This document shows, in pieces, positions 32,824 to 43,414 of a stretch of DNA of 64,000 nt. The stretch's first letter is position 1; each line of letters opens with the position of its first letter. The notes beneath the pieces were generated by a model. That model did not search any database, was not told the DNA's origin, and was given only the letters and a program-made list of their open reading frames with translations. The DNA is from Sambucus nigra (lineage: Eukaryota; Streptophyta; Magnoliopsida; Dipsacales; Adoxaceae), in assembly GCA_949130495.1 (NCBI GenBank), contig OX422213.1, positions 536,161,467 through 536,225,466 on the forward strand, written 5' to 3'. The position numbers were made by a program, and so were the translations under genes.

Positions 32824-35714
32824 GTACTTTTGTGCATTTAATATTTAATTAATTCGAGAATTCAAAATTACTTGTGTGTCGTGATTTTAATTGAATTAAT
32901 TATGGAAATATATGTTTAAATATTAATTGGGGAGTGAATGGTTAATATTTAGGAAAATTTAATTACTAAGTGAATAGTAATAATTTATTTACATCATTTC
33001 GGATATTAGTGATGGGGTATGTACTTATCTCAGCCGGGAGTCGGTATGGACTAATTTGTGTGTGAGATAAGGATTTTCATACATTAATTTCGATGCCAAT
33101 TTTGAGTGTACGGTTGAGTTCGAATGGGCCGAGATAGTCAGAAAAGTATACTCGGGGGTAGTAAACGGGTCACGGGATGTTTTTAGACATAACCGGGCCG
33201 ACACGGGGGCATTTGGGTCACTTGGGCTTGGCCCTTAGGCAAAAAACGAGATTTAGCCTAATTAATTAATTATAAGAAAAAGGGGGATGGATGATTCGAG
33301 TTTATAAAATACTTAGAGGGAGAGGAAACCCTAAGAAATAGTTAAAGGGAAATTAGGGGACAAAGGAAAGAGCCAAAAGAAGGGATTTCATCTTCAACCT
33401 TGGAAATTACCAACTCCAAATCAGACCCTATGAATCATAAGTCAAGTGGTTAACTTGCTATAGCATTTAATTTAGATTTTGATTCATATTTATGTCATGT
33501 GAGAAAACAAAATTCGTTTTGGGATTTAAAGGGTACAAACAGTTTTTTTTTTGTAAATCAATATTCTGATTTCCAAATGGTGTAGAAATTCATGTATAAT
33601 CTGAGATTAGTATATATCTGGTAAGATGTGTCAACCTAGATGAATTAGATATGAATTTGAGACCAGGATTTGATGTTGAAATGGGTTAACGAGTAAAGCG
33701 GATTTTTCCCCAATTTATGAAAACAGTAAAGAACGGAAATTAAATGGTATTTATCGACTTTATGGGCGTCCCTTATGAAGTTCTTGGTGTATTTTGTTGA
33801 TGAAATGACTTGGATTAGACTATAGAATAAATTATGATTTTGAATTCTTGTCCATGGCTAAAACAGACAACTTAGAGAAGACGATGACCTGTACGATCGA
33901 TCGATAGAGGGTTGGGGATCGATCGATCGATTGTCGGTAAATTCTGGCAATTCGTCCAGTTTATATATATAAGAGAAATTTAAATTAAACTTCCTTCCTA
34001 TACCTTATGTAATGAGAAATAAACATAGGGATACAATATAATCAATTATGAATGAAAATTAATTGGGATTTGGAGGAAATTTATGTGTGTCACACTACGG
34101 TTAAACTTTTTGAAAGAATATTTCAAAATAATTAAATACGGATCAAGTGGGTGAGTCTGGGTATATGGGTTGAGTGACACCAAGGCGTTAAATTTATTTA
34201 GGGTAAAAGCTAAATAATTTGGACTCGGGAATTTAGACTCGGGTATTGTTTTATTTCGGGCCACGAGAGTAAGTCTGAATATATTGGTTGGAACTTCACC
34301 AAAAGTAATTTAATTAATTAATGTAAGAATTAATTAATAATTAATGTGGGGCCATAAACTCATAATAATTTTAATAGGCTTGTGTTACGGACTTAGTACA
34401 CAGTATAGCCGGGATAGTTTATTTTATTTATATATATATATATATACAGTGTGCGATAGTGTATATATATGGTTTGTGCATTAATATCAGTGGCTAGATA
34501 TTATTATTATATCGACTCTAGTTCTATAGGAGGGAGGTTGCGCGTAGTGGATGAATTCCCTAGCTTGAGGAGTAGGGCGAGTATATTCCCAGGTCATAGC
34601 GTCCATTATATGGGTGAGGGGCATCTCACTTTCAGGGAGGGAATATGACCACCTCCAATTGTATGTTTTAACCAACTTATGAGTGAATCTGACTTGGGGT
34701 AACTAGGTTATGTGAATATACCTAGTGGGTTAGCAGTTTAGAGAATTTACATCCAGTGAGTTATTACTCAGGGGGATGTTTAGTATCAATTATTATTTCA
34801 GCATATTTGTGAGGGTTGTAATATGACTATACGTATATAATGAGGTAAATAATTATATACGAGTAAAATTAATATAGGTAGTGAATTGTATTATATGTAT
34901 AATGGGAGTGAAAGTTATACGAATTAAAAAGGGGAATGATTAATTAAGTTAGTATTGATAATAACTTAAAATCATAATTTTGGCATACGTGGTTAGAGTA
35001 GGGTAGCTGCAAGGGGTTATATTAGTTATCTAGTTCTGGGATAAATAACTAGGTAGTTTAATTAAGGCGTTAACACTGCACATTAGAGGAGGGGTGAGAA
35101 TGTCCTCAAAGGAGTGCGACACTAACTAAAATATGAAGAGTATGCATTTATATCTATTACTGCGAGTTAATCATTTGCTAAATGTTTTTCAAATGTTTTG
35201 GGTACTAACCCTTGCTATAAATATTTTAAAAACCTTTTAGGTGTCCAGCCACAGGGAGGCCGGGCTTGAATCATTTCAGGGATCTGTTGCTACAACAAAT
35301 GTGGATGTTGCGGGAGTTTGATAGGCGCCTCGCTCTTTTCATTCTTAGTGTAGAGACTTTCTATCAGTTATTCGAGCATGTTTCTAATAGTTTTATTCAG
35401 TACTTATGTCAGACCTATTGAGATTTATTACTTGTCATTACTTTTGTTGGATTTTGAACCGATGGTTTATTCGGTCAGTTAATTAATCGTGAATGGTTGA
35501 TTTAAGTTAATTGTGATTATTTTTATTATTTTGTTTCCTCATGAGCATTTCACTTTAGTTAACGAAAGATAAAACTTGGCATCAGTCTAATTTTCTCACT
35601 TAGGTGGTTAGTAATTAAAAAGGCGACAGTGATGCTAAGAATGGACCAACTGAGAAACCTGCTCTAATTTAATTTAGGACTGATCACCCGGGGTTAATTA
35701 GGCGGGGTGTTACA
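32824..35714 (+). repeat. 3' LTR of element 5 (lacks first 11 bases)
   Basis: Similarity to the 5' LTR begins at GTACTTTT (5' LTR position 12) and continues to GGCGGGGTGTTACA at 35,714, followed by the ATACC duplication. The leading TGTAACACCCC is absent because a deletion joined integrase sequence to the LTR. The internal (TA) tract is at 34,429-34,446. Confidence 0.92.
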
Positions 35715-36879
35715 ATACCCAACAACAATTCGTCACAATGACAATTAAAAATACCAACAAGTTTCACAACTAGATATAAATTATTAACATGTATATCTGG
35801 GCACGAGTTCCATTTAATTAAAACTTAATTTAATTATCCAATCATCACAGTGACGGAAATCCCATTTATTATTTTAATTTAATTAACATTTGAATTCATC
35901 ATTTACATAACAAGATTTCAATTTCCATGATCTCTACACAATTTCTATGTGTTACAAACCCACGAAATCATTTAATTCAGAACTATGATTTTTTTACATG
36001 AAACCTACACCATAAAATCCAATAGCCACTCATTAATCACACATACCCAAGGGTTATGAATATTATTCATATTAAAATATTTTATAAAAATAGTCCCAGA
36101 ATTAGTTATCACTATTTCTAATTAGGTCACTAATCTCTTTTAAAAAAACATGATTAAAGGTTTAGGGAACACTTAAAACGCATAATACCAAAGGAAAGGA
36201 ATAGAGTATTCATGCCTGAGTACAAATCGTTTATAAATTCTGAATTAATGGTTGGATTCCTCTCGAATAATTAGCAAAGAGTCGTTCTTGAACAATCTTG
36301 AGAAATCATCAATTAAACCTTCAAATATTGAGTCAAACACTTGATTAAGTTTGGGGCTAAAGTTGTAGATGAAGGGGAATAATTTTGGAGAGGTCTTCTG
36401 GTTGAAAAGCTGATGAAAAAGTGATTTGAAAAGCCAAGCCAAAAATTTGTTATGATATATAAAGGATTAAGATTTTGAATAAGACAAGATTTCTAATCAG
36501 ATACAAACACTAAAATGAACATTTCGGATGATCGAACCGTTGTAATCTGCTAAAATTTGGGGCTGTATTATCTGAAGATGAGAGAAAGTTGTACAAAAAA
36601 ATTTAGGTTAATCGGACGGTAGATTATTTTTATACAGATTTATTTTCTAGAGAGTTTTATGTTTCAAGGACTCTTAGAGAGTTTTAGGTTTTGAGGACTC
36701 TTCTAATCACCCCAAGACTTATATATACTCATATTAGGATTCTTATAATCTAGCTTTTCGAATTCCTATTGTAAAAACAATTATATTTAATTATTAAAAA
36801 TAATTAAATCAAAATTTTTATTTTTCTCTAATTTTCAACTTGATTAAATAATTAATTAATAAAAACACGGGGTGTTACA
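35715..36879 (-). repeat. 5' LTR of element 4, right part
   Basis: It resumes at ATACCCAACAACAATTCGTC, matching 23,000 onward in the other LTR (AACAAATATTCGTCACAA), and ends ACGGGGTGTTACA at 36,879. With the left part, and without duplicated bases, it totals about 2.4 kb, equal to the intact copy. Confidence 0.85.
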
Positions 36880-37330
36880 AAAATTCCAGCCCATGTGAAG
36901 GAATATTTCATCATCATGAGGTACTTGTGTAGAGGGTAGGTGGTAATGTTTTAGTGGATGGCTCATCTCGTGCACACCAGGTGCATCCTTGGGGGCACGC
37001 TGTGCACCCCAAGACTATATATACATACTTCATCTTCTTTACCAGAGATCGAATCATAGTTTGCCTAGAAGAAAATCTCCCCATTTATAATTCTAAAGAG
37101 AGAAAGCTTAAGTGACTATAAAACATTGCCTTCACTGCCCAATATTAATATAACGCTCTCACCCTCCTGCACAGTGGAGTAGGCTCAAAACGAACCACTT
37201 ATATTTTTATGTTGTCTGTGTCTCTCATCCCCTTATTTACATACATATATCTTTGTGATTGTCTCCATTGTTAACTTATCCAGACTTTGAGTATCATATA
37301 CATATGAGGTGGTGATTATCAACAACATCA
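36880..37330 (+). repeat. 3' LTR of element 3, right part
   Basis: It resumes from AAAATTCCAGCCCATGTGAAG, matching 16,505-16,972 of the 5' LTR (TTTCAACCCACATGAAGGAA). It includes the TATA box at 37,016 and ends at ACATCA (37,330). Confidence 0.85.
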
Positions 37331-37853
37331 ATAAGAACTCAAGATTTAAAAATGATTCAAAGTCAAGCACCAAATGCAATACACATATTAATAATCATAT
37401 GAATCAAGTCATGAAAGTTCATGCATAAAGTGAAATCACAACCAATGATTACAACAAAATTTGACTATCATGATTTATAATGTCAATCAAAACATAGCAT
37501 TGATGTAATTGACATTTTCATAAAAAGTTAAGAATTCATGATTTAATCATTATTCAAATTCAGTTCACACATCAAATATATGAAATAAAAGAATTTAATC
37601 ATATATCATAAAACGAATAGAAATAATAATCATTTTGGTATTTTAAATTATAAATGATGCAATATATATGCATATTATTCAAGGAATGATTCATATATGG
37701 AAATACATGAATTCATGAATTCCTCACAAAAATATTAAGAAAGATCCAAATATAAAAATTAAATCTCTCACCGACACAATTCAATCCCATAGGAATCAAA
37801 AAGTGCCTAGAAATGATAACTACAACACAAAGACTCTAGGTATACTAAGAAAA
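37331..37853. other. AT-rich flank of element 3; no gene seen
   Basis: Sequence to the right of element 3. It is AT-rich with repeated ATCATG/TTCATG words. If the minus-strand exon-like segments just to the right are real, this would be intron. Confidence 0.35.
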
Positions 37854-38027
37854 TTACCATATAGGTAGCTATATGTAATGCCTCTCCCGAATCCTTAGGA
37901 GGCGCATATACCACTTCCTTCTTGGAGTACTTTCTTTGAGTAATATTCACCTCAACCTTTTTTTTATGAGTGATTCTTGGCATACCTCTCACAATCTTAG
38001 GTATCCATCTCTCATTCCTCATTGGAT
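37854..38027 (-). other. Exon-like segment B, unknown gene
   Basis: On the minus strand a ~58-codon open stretch (NPMRNERWIPKIVRGMPRIT, HKKKVEVNITQRKYSKKEVV, YAPPKDSGEALHIATYM) is preceded by ATTAACTGTCAG, a plausible splice acceptor, and followed by GTAATTTTC, a plausible donor. The lysine-rich composition is protein-like. I do not recognise the protein. It could be an exon of a host gene, a captured exon, or a retroelement piece. Confidence 0.4.
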
Positions 38028-38388
38028 TCTGACAGTTAATGCGTGTAGAGAGGGACTACCCAAATTAAAAATTATTACCAAAAATAAAGGTAATATTTTT
38101 TTAATTCAATTTCGAGCAAAAGTTAATCCTACATATAATTGACAAAGTACTAATTTAAGAGTTAATTTAACTTCGAAATATATGTTCACGAAGCATATAA
38201 GATAAATAAAAATACGAAATATTAAATCGCGCATTTTAGACGAGAATTTATAAGATGAAAAACCCTTGAGAGAAAAATCTCGGGCCAAACTAACACCTTC
38301 TTCTAAATAGGTAAAGATTTATAAAAGATATAAAGGACTTATAAACATGAACCTCTCCTAGTCTTAATAATGTAAAACCTCCATAAGA

Positions 38389-38512
38389 CACTTTTCCACA
38401 TCCTCGATGGAAGAGCAAGCTCGAATAGCACCCTGATCACTCGCCATGTCATAGGTGTCAACTTCCATTGATAATGTTGCTCTTTCAGCTAATCAAATTT
38501 CTTCTTTCAAAT
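38389..38512 (-). other. Exon-like segment A, unknown gene
   Basis: The minus strand reads LAERATLSMEVDTYDMASDQ then GAIRACSSIEDVEKCLME, followed by GTTTTACATT, a possible donor site. Just upstream in the same frame, LQNLKEEI is separated by a TGA (an Arg CGA to TGA change would explain it). Segments A and B are in the same orientation, about 360 bp apart, as two exons would be. I recognise no family. Confidence 0.35.
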
Positions 38513-39951
38513 TTTGAAGATAAAACTTTTGTGTTCCACAGTGGAAAAAGTGAAAGGCCACTATTTTTAACTTCCTAGGATTTGAGAGTCTTAAAGGTTG
38601 AGGAAAGTTTCAAAAGGTGTTTGGCTAATAAAAATAAACTCATAAAGTAATTTTTTGAGATATAAATAATATTTAAAGTTTCTCGAGAACAAGTTTTGCA
38701 AAATGTTTGTACATGACATGAGAGAATTAATCAAACTGGAAAAACTTTAAATTGAGAACAATAATGATTGATATTTGAAAAACACAAACAAGGTTTTTTC
38801 TCCTAAGAAAATTTGATTTCTTTAGCATGATAAAAAATGAAAACCTTTCTAAAAGTCCTAACCCTATTTTGTGAATGAGAAGAACTGAGTTAGTAGGAGT
38901 TTTGTTTTTCAAATATGTGGACAAAAACTTGTGAACCGTGTAACTCATTCTCAATCATACAAAATTAGGTTTCTTTCCTTTGGGAATAAAAGATTTGGCA
39001 GAAAAAATAATCTCACATTTTTTAATGCAATCTTTTGGGTATGATTCAAGATTGTGCCAAGAATCTGGGAAATTTAGATGTAGAAAAGGGCACCGATGAC
39101 AAACTTTCGCTGCAGTGAGATAAGTCGTTGCGATAATACTAAAGTGAGGCAAGTTGGACCTTTGTTCAAAGATGTTTGTTCTTTAGACAAAAGTTACTGG
39201 CGATGAACTTTTGCTATAGAAAAACATAACATCGGTGTGACAAAATTGCGATGAGACAATCCATACCCTTATCTAGAAGATCTGAGCCATTAAATTCCCT
39301 TCAAAGGTTTTAAAAAAAATTTGGCAAAATGCTTTAAGTATGTTTGTTGTAAACCAATAACACTCACACTTAAAATATACACATTAGAATGAAATTTTTA
39401 TGAATATGGTTTTCTATCAGAAAATTATCTTGCACAATGTATTTGTTCAAATAGTCTAAATAACACATAAGCAAGTTTTAACATATTTCCAAATTGAAGA
39501 AACTTTTAATATAATTTATTTCAAAACGAGGGTGATGAAACTAAGACTATATATCCTTCACCTTATCCTAAAGTGGCAATCTCATTGGTTGTGGAATGCG
39601 GTAGATTTTTGGATGAAGATGAAGAATTCCGGTCTTGAGATCTTAATCATGAACCAACCTATTTTCCTGTCAAGCCACTATCAAAGACATGTAAATACCG
39701 ATGCACAAATTGAAAAGATAATATCATTAATAAAATGAATACAAGATATAATAAATTGAAGCATGGTTGGTCAAATTACTGAAGTTCATGTACCAAGATT
39801 AGATAATATCTCACTGAGATGCAACATATACATTTTATTCCTTATGTTGTCATTTACCATTTTAATTCAATCTATACTATTTTATAATGTCATAACGATA
39901 CTAGTTTGATCATCCTATCTCTCCTTTAGGTAATCTTCTCCCTCTGAGATT
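38513..39951. other. No recognised gene
   Basis: AT-rich. A plus-strand patch near 39,535-39,720 shows mildly coding composition in two frames (for example YPSPYPKVAISLVVECGRFL), but it is too short and broken to call. Confidence 0.35.
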
Positions 39952-40943
39952 TGAAAGGGGTGATGGTCCTCGAAATATCCCAAATTTTAATTTCAAATCA
40001 AATTTTTAATTTCATTCAAAATTAAAGTGAAATTCAAGTACACTAAACAAATAAAAATTAGAACCAAATTACACTAAGTTGCGATTTAAGCCAATTTTTA
40101 TCTTGTTAACCTAAGCATGCACCTAGGTGAATTTTGCAAGATAAAAAAGTAAACAAACACCCACAAGACCGCGATGTACGAGGAAAACTCACAACGGGAA
40201 AACATCGGACGACCCAACCATAAATCCACTAGGTATGGTTTTACAAAAGACAAGACAAAAGGCTTACTTCCACGACTCGACTTCCTCTCAAGCCTTGATG
40301 CTTCTTCTTGCTTTAACCTACACCTAGTTGATAACTCTTAAATCCACCGTAGTCTTGAAATCCACTGATGGGGCGAATCAACCATCATCAACACACAAAG
40401 CCTTTGTCCGTATACGCTCCATGAAATAACGAACATGGACTCCTCCGTAGGAAACTTCCTCTTTTGGGATAGATATGAAACCTGGTGCCAACAAGATGAT
40501 ATCAAACAAGTATATATATTGAAACTTGGATCATGATAAACTACAGGTGTAAGCTTTGTGTTTTTGGAAGAAAATAAACCATAAAAATTATCAACACAAG
40601 AGGGACTTTTTGGATGAAGAATATTTCTCTCAAAAGGTCTTGGAAAGTGTCAAAAAGAATAATAAAAAACTATGTTCCCTCACATATTAAAAAAGATAAA
40701 AATAAGTGGGGTAATGGGAAGTTGAATAAAAACTGATGAAAAACTGCTAAACCGCCCAAGTTGTTCGAATGACTTTTGAATGTCATTGGAATGACTTCTT
40801 TCTAACAAGATTTCAGATTTGAAAAGGGCACAATTCTCATTAGATAAATTCATTTGAACAATGTCGTTCGAATGAGCTTTCTAACAAAATTTCAGAAAAA
40901 ATGAAACGAATCTCGATAGAATGTTCATTCGATCAAAATTGGG

Positions 40944-40961
40944 ATCTCGTTCGAACGAGAT
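40944..40961. repeat. 18-bp perfect palindrome at the centre of the inverted LTRs
   Basis: ATCTCGTTCGAACGAGAT reads identically on both strands. Related words (TTCGAACGA, GTTCGAATG, CTTGAACGAGAT) recur between 40,750 and 41,160. The same core TCGTTCGAACGA appears in the other copia LTRs of the window. Confidence 0.85.
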
Positions 40962-41929
40962 GCTCAGGTTGTTTGAACGAACATCGAACGATCTATCGAA
41001 TGAAAATTGATTATTCTTTTATGTTTTCTCGTTAGATAGGTCTTTCGAACGACATCGCTTGAACGAGATATCTAACGAGATTTTTCCTTTTAACTCTATT
41101 TTCTAGTTAGTACCTCATTCGAACGAAGTCGTTTGAATGAAATTCAAAAGTTGTTCGAAAAACTCAACATTTTTTTTGTTAGTTTTGCCATTTTTTATTT
41201 TCAACCTCCCATCTCCCCCATTACCTTTTTACCAGCTTTAATATGTGTAGGAACATAAGTTTTTACAAGACGTTTGAGAACATTTCTACCACTTTGAGTT
41301 TAAAAACTTTCCATCCAAAAGTCCCATTTTTGTGTTGGTATTTTCATTGTTTAATTTCTACCAAAACACAAAGTTTACACCCATAGTTTGGTATGAACCA
41401 ATTTTCTTAATATATTATTTTTTTTAGTTCATCAAGTTGGCACCGGGTTTTATTCTCATCCCAAAAGAGAAGGTTTCCTAAGGAGGAGTCCGTATTTGTT
41501 GTGATTTTTATAGTCTGCATACGGAGGAGAGGATTTCGTGTATGACGGTAGCTGCGCCCCATCGGTGGATTTCGAGACTGCGATGGAATACGGAGTAATA
41601 AACTAGACGGAGGTGGAAGCAAGAAGAAGCATCAAGGTTTAAAAGGCTAGTCGAGGAAGTAAATCTTTTGGCTTTTTTATGTAAAACCATACCTAGTGGA
41701 GTTGTTGGCTAGGTCGTCCGAGGATTTTCCTGTTATGGATTTTCCTCTTACATCACGACATTGTGTGATTGTTTTTATTTTTATCTTACTAAAATCATTT
41801 AGATGTATGTTTAGGTGTAAAAAGAAAAAAAATTGTTTAAACACAAAATTGGTGTAATTTTGGTGCTAAATTAAGTTTGTCTAATTTTAGTTTAATTTAA
41901 TTCTAGTTGGCATAATTAATTTGAGAAAA

Positions 41930-42244
41930 TGCATGGCTCAATTGCATTTATTTATTCTTTCAGTACATCATTCGATATGGTTGTATTATTTGGACCGAGT
42001 GTTCGGTTATTTTAGTTCCTTTCTTTTCCATTTCAGTTCATTACGCTTTTAATTGTGAATGTTTTAATTTGTGCGCTAAAAAGAGTAGTTAGATAAAAGT
42101 TTTTAACGGCCATCTAATAGGATATTAGTAATTAATTGGATTTTCGACAGTGATGCTAAGAATGATCCATATGAAACTCCCGTTTTAATTTAATATTGGA
42201 GTGATCGCCCGGTATCTTATTAGGCGGGGTGTTACAGATGGTAT
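41930..42244 (+). repeat. Fragment of Tekay-like LTR 3' end with partial primer site
   Basis: It ends GACAGTGATGCTAAGAATGA, then GATCGCCCGGTATCTTATTA and GGCGGGGTGTTACA followed by GATGGTAT, closely matching element 5's LTR end and TGGTAT of the primer site (29,130-29,245). The inverted LTR copy on the left lacks it, so it is a later insertion or recombination product within the right-hand copia LTR. The left boundary is approximate. Confidence 0.72.
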
Positions 42245-42360
42245 GGAAATTTAATTATTTGTTTAGTTTAATTTAATTTCACTTTAATTTTTAAAGAAAT
42301 TGAAATTTTGTTTAGAATTTACAATTTTGGATATTTCGGGGACCATCACCCCTTTCGAAT

Positions 42361-42372
42361 TGGTTTTAGAGC
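42361..42372 (+). other. Diverged primer-binding site of the copia element
   Basis: TGGTTTTAGAGC follows the LTR end at 42,357 and resembles the Met-tRNA site TGGTATCAGAGC with two changes. The bases after it (GCTAAATTATCG) parallel GCACTAATTTATCG after element 7's primer site at 53,341. Confidence 0.65.
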
Positions 42373-42609
42373 GGGAACGCTAAATTATCGTGTTAGGATC
42401 CTGTGACAAAATTTTTGCTTTAAAAATGGAAAATTTACCTTTTGCAAAATTTATTGTTTCTTATGATTCCAAGTACGTGTATGAGGTCGTCACTTAGATC
42501 CTTAGATTAGAGGGTTTGGCTATCAATTGCTAAAGGGTGGACCCCACCAACATACCTAGAAGGAGTGGTTCATGTACGTTAACCTGTAGAAACATAGAGT
42601 GAGGCTGAG

Positions 42610-43412
42610 CTTAAGTTAGCTAATTTTAACTCCAGTGGTTTAAATGGCCTTTTTATTTCGATCACACTGGATGAGTTTTTTCGGATTATGATGTGTGAAA
42701 TGTATAAGGAGACATGGGATATACTCTAACTCATCCATGAGGGAACAAGTGTCGTTAAAGCTTCGAAACTCCAAAATATAGCCACTCAATATGAAAACAT
42801 TAAAATTCTAGAAAGTGAGACGTTTGATGAGTTCTATACGAGATTGTCAGATATTATGAATTCATGTTTTAATTTGGGAGAAAGATACCCGACAACCTCT
42901 TCGTAAAGAAAATTTTGAGGGCATTACATGATAGATTTATTCCAAAGGTGACCGTTTTAAATTCTTTAGGCACTTTATACTCTACGAAAATAGAAGAGCT
43001 TATAGGGGACTTACAAACCTATGAACTTGACATGTTTCCCTCCAAGGATGAGAAGAAGAAAGATAAGGGAATATATTTGAAATCCTTAAAGGAGTAATCA
43101 CCAGTTTCGAATGATGAGTTTAAGATTGACTCGAAAGATATTGCTTTGTTTGCTAGGAAGTTTAGAAAATTTCTCAAGACTAATAAAGAGAAACTTAAAA
43201 ATTATTTTAAGAAATATGAGAAGTCTAAGCATAATAAATCTAAGAGATTCCCTAAAAATCAGAATGAGGAGCTTAATAGGGACGAGTTAAACATGTGTTA
43301 TGGTTGTAAGGTTTATGGCCATAGGGCATTCGAGTGCCCACTAAACTAAAGAAGGGGGGTAAGCAACCGATTTCATATCATTCCACCCTTAGTGATAGTG
43401 AACCGGAAGAGG
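42610..43412 (+). pseudogene. Gag, first half, of SIRE-like Ty1/copia (element 6)
   Basis: The frame from 42,610 reads ITLDEFFRIMMCEMYKETWD, stop, IHEGTSVVKASKLQNIATQY, ETFDEFYTRLSDIMNSCFNL, the UBN2/copia Gag core. After a frameshift near 42,900 it reads KKILRALHDRFIPKVTVLNS and EELIGDLQTYELDMF. A CCHC zinc knuckle follows: CYGCKVYGHRAFEC at 43,295-43,336 (C-x2-C-x4-H-x4-C). A last frameshift gives KKGGKQPISYHSTLSDSEPE just before the LTR at 43,415. Pol is entirely missing. It belongs to the element whose 5' LTR is the right arm of the inverted pair. Confidence 0.85.
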
Positions 43413-43414
43413 GA

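Larger units (their letters stand above)
26363..35714 (+). mobile_element. Element 5: Tekay/Del-like chromovirus with internal deletion
   Basis: A 9.35-kb plus-strand element with LTRs at 26,363-29,234 and 32,824-35,714, a Met-tRNA primer site, and gag, protease, RT, RNase H and the start of integrase. The 5-bp sequence ATACC occurs on both sides (26,358-26,362 and 35,715-35,719), a target-site duplication proving insertion into element 4's LTR. The integrase core, any chromodomain, the polypurine tract and the first 11 bases of the 3' LTR are deleted. Confidence 0.92.
21748..36879 (-). mobile_element. Element 4: minus-strand Tekay/Reina-like Ty3/gypsy, internal region decayed
   Basis: The outer ends are TGTCACACCCC (21,748) and GGGGTGTTACA (36,879), near-perfect inverted termini of the chromovirus type. 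LTR copies at 21,748-24,147 and 25,079-36,879 (the latter interrupted by element 5) flank only ~0.93 kb. A polypurine tract adjoins the left LTR on the minus strand, so transcription would run right to left. Flanks are AAATA and AAAAT, not a clean duplication. No gag or pol could be recognised inside. Confidence 0.82.
16018..37330 (+). mobile_element. Element 3: Tat-like Ty3/gypsy, split by nested elements 4 and 5
   Basis: Two related LTRs (16,018-16,972, and 21,250-21,747 continued at 36,880-37,330) bracket gag, protease, RT, RNase H and a second RNase H in plus orientation. The element's own sequence is ~6.2 kb; the other ~15.1 kb is element 4 with element 5 inside it. The two halves of the 3' LTR align with adjacent parts of the intact 5' LTR, the break corresponding to about 16,500. 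No integrase is present. The LTRs are visibly more diverged from each other than those of the inner elements, agreeing with its being the oldest layer. Confidence 0.85.
39952..42357. repeat. Two SIRE-like copia LTRs in head-to-head (inverted) orientation
   Basis: The left arm starts TGAAAGGGGTGATGGTCCTCG (39,952) and the right arm ends with the reverse complement, GACCATCACCCCTTTCG (42,357). Other pairs match across the centre, for example GTGTAAGCTTTGTGTTTTTGG at ~40,550 with CCAAAACACAAAGTTTACACC at ~41,363, and AAACCTGGTGCCAAC with GTTGGCACCGGGTTT. Both arms resemble the copia LTRs at 51,751 and 56,315. The centre, near 40,950, is a cluster of TTCGTTCGAACGA-type motifs. The right arm also contains a foreign ~310-bp chromovirus LTR fragment. 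Each arm lacks its TG start. Confidence 0.82.
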
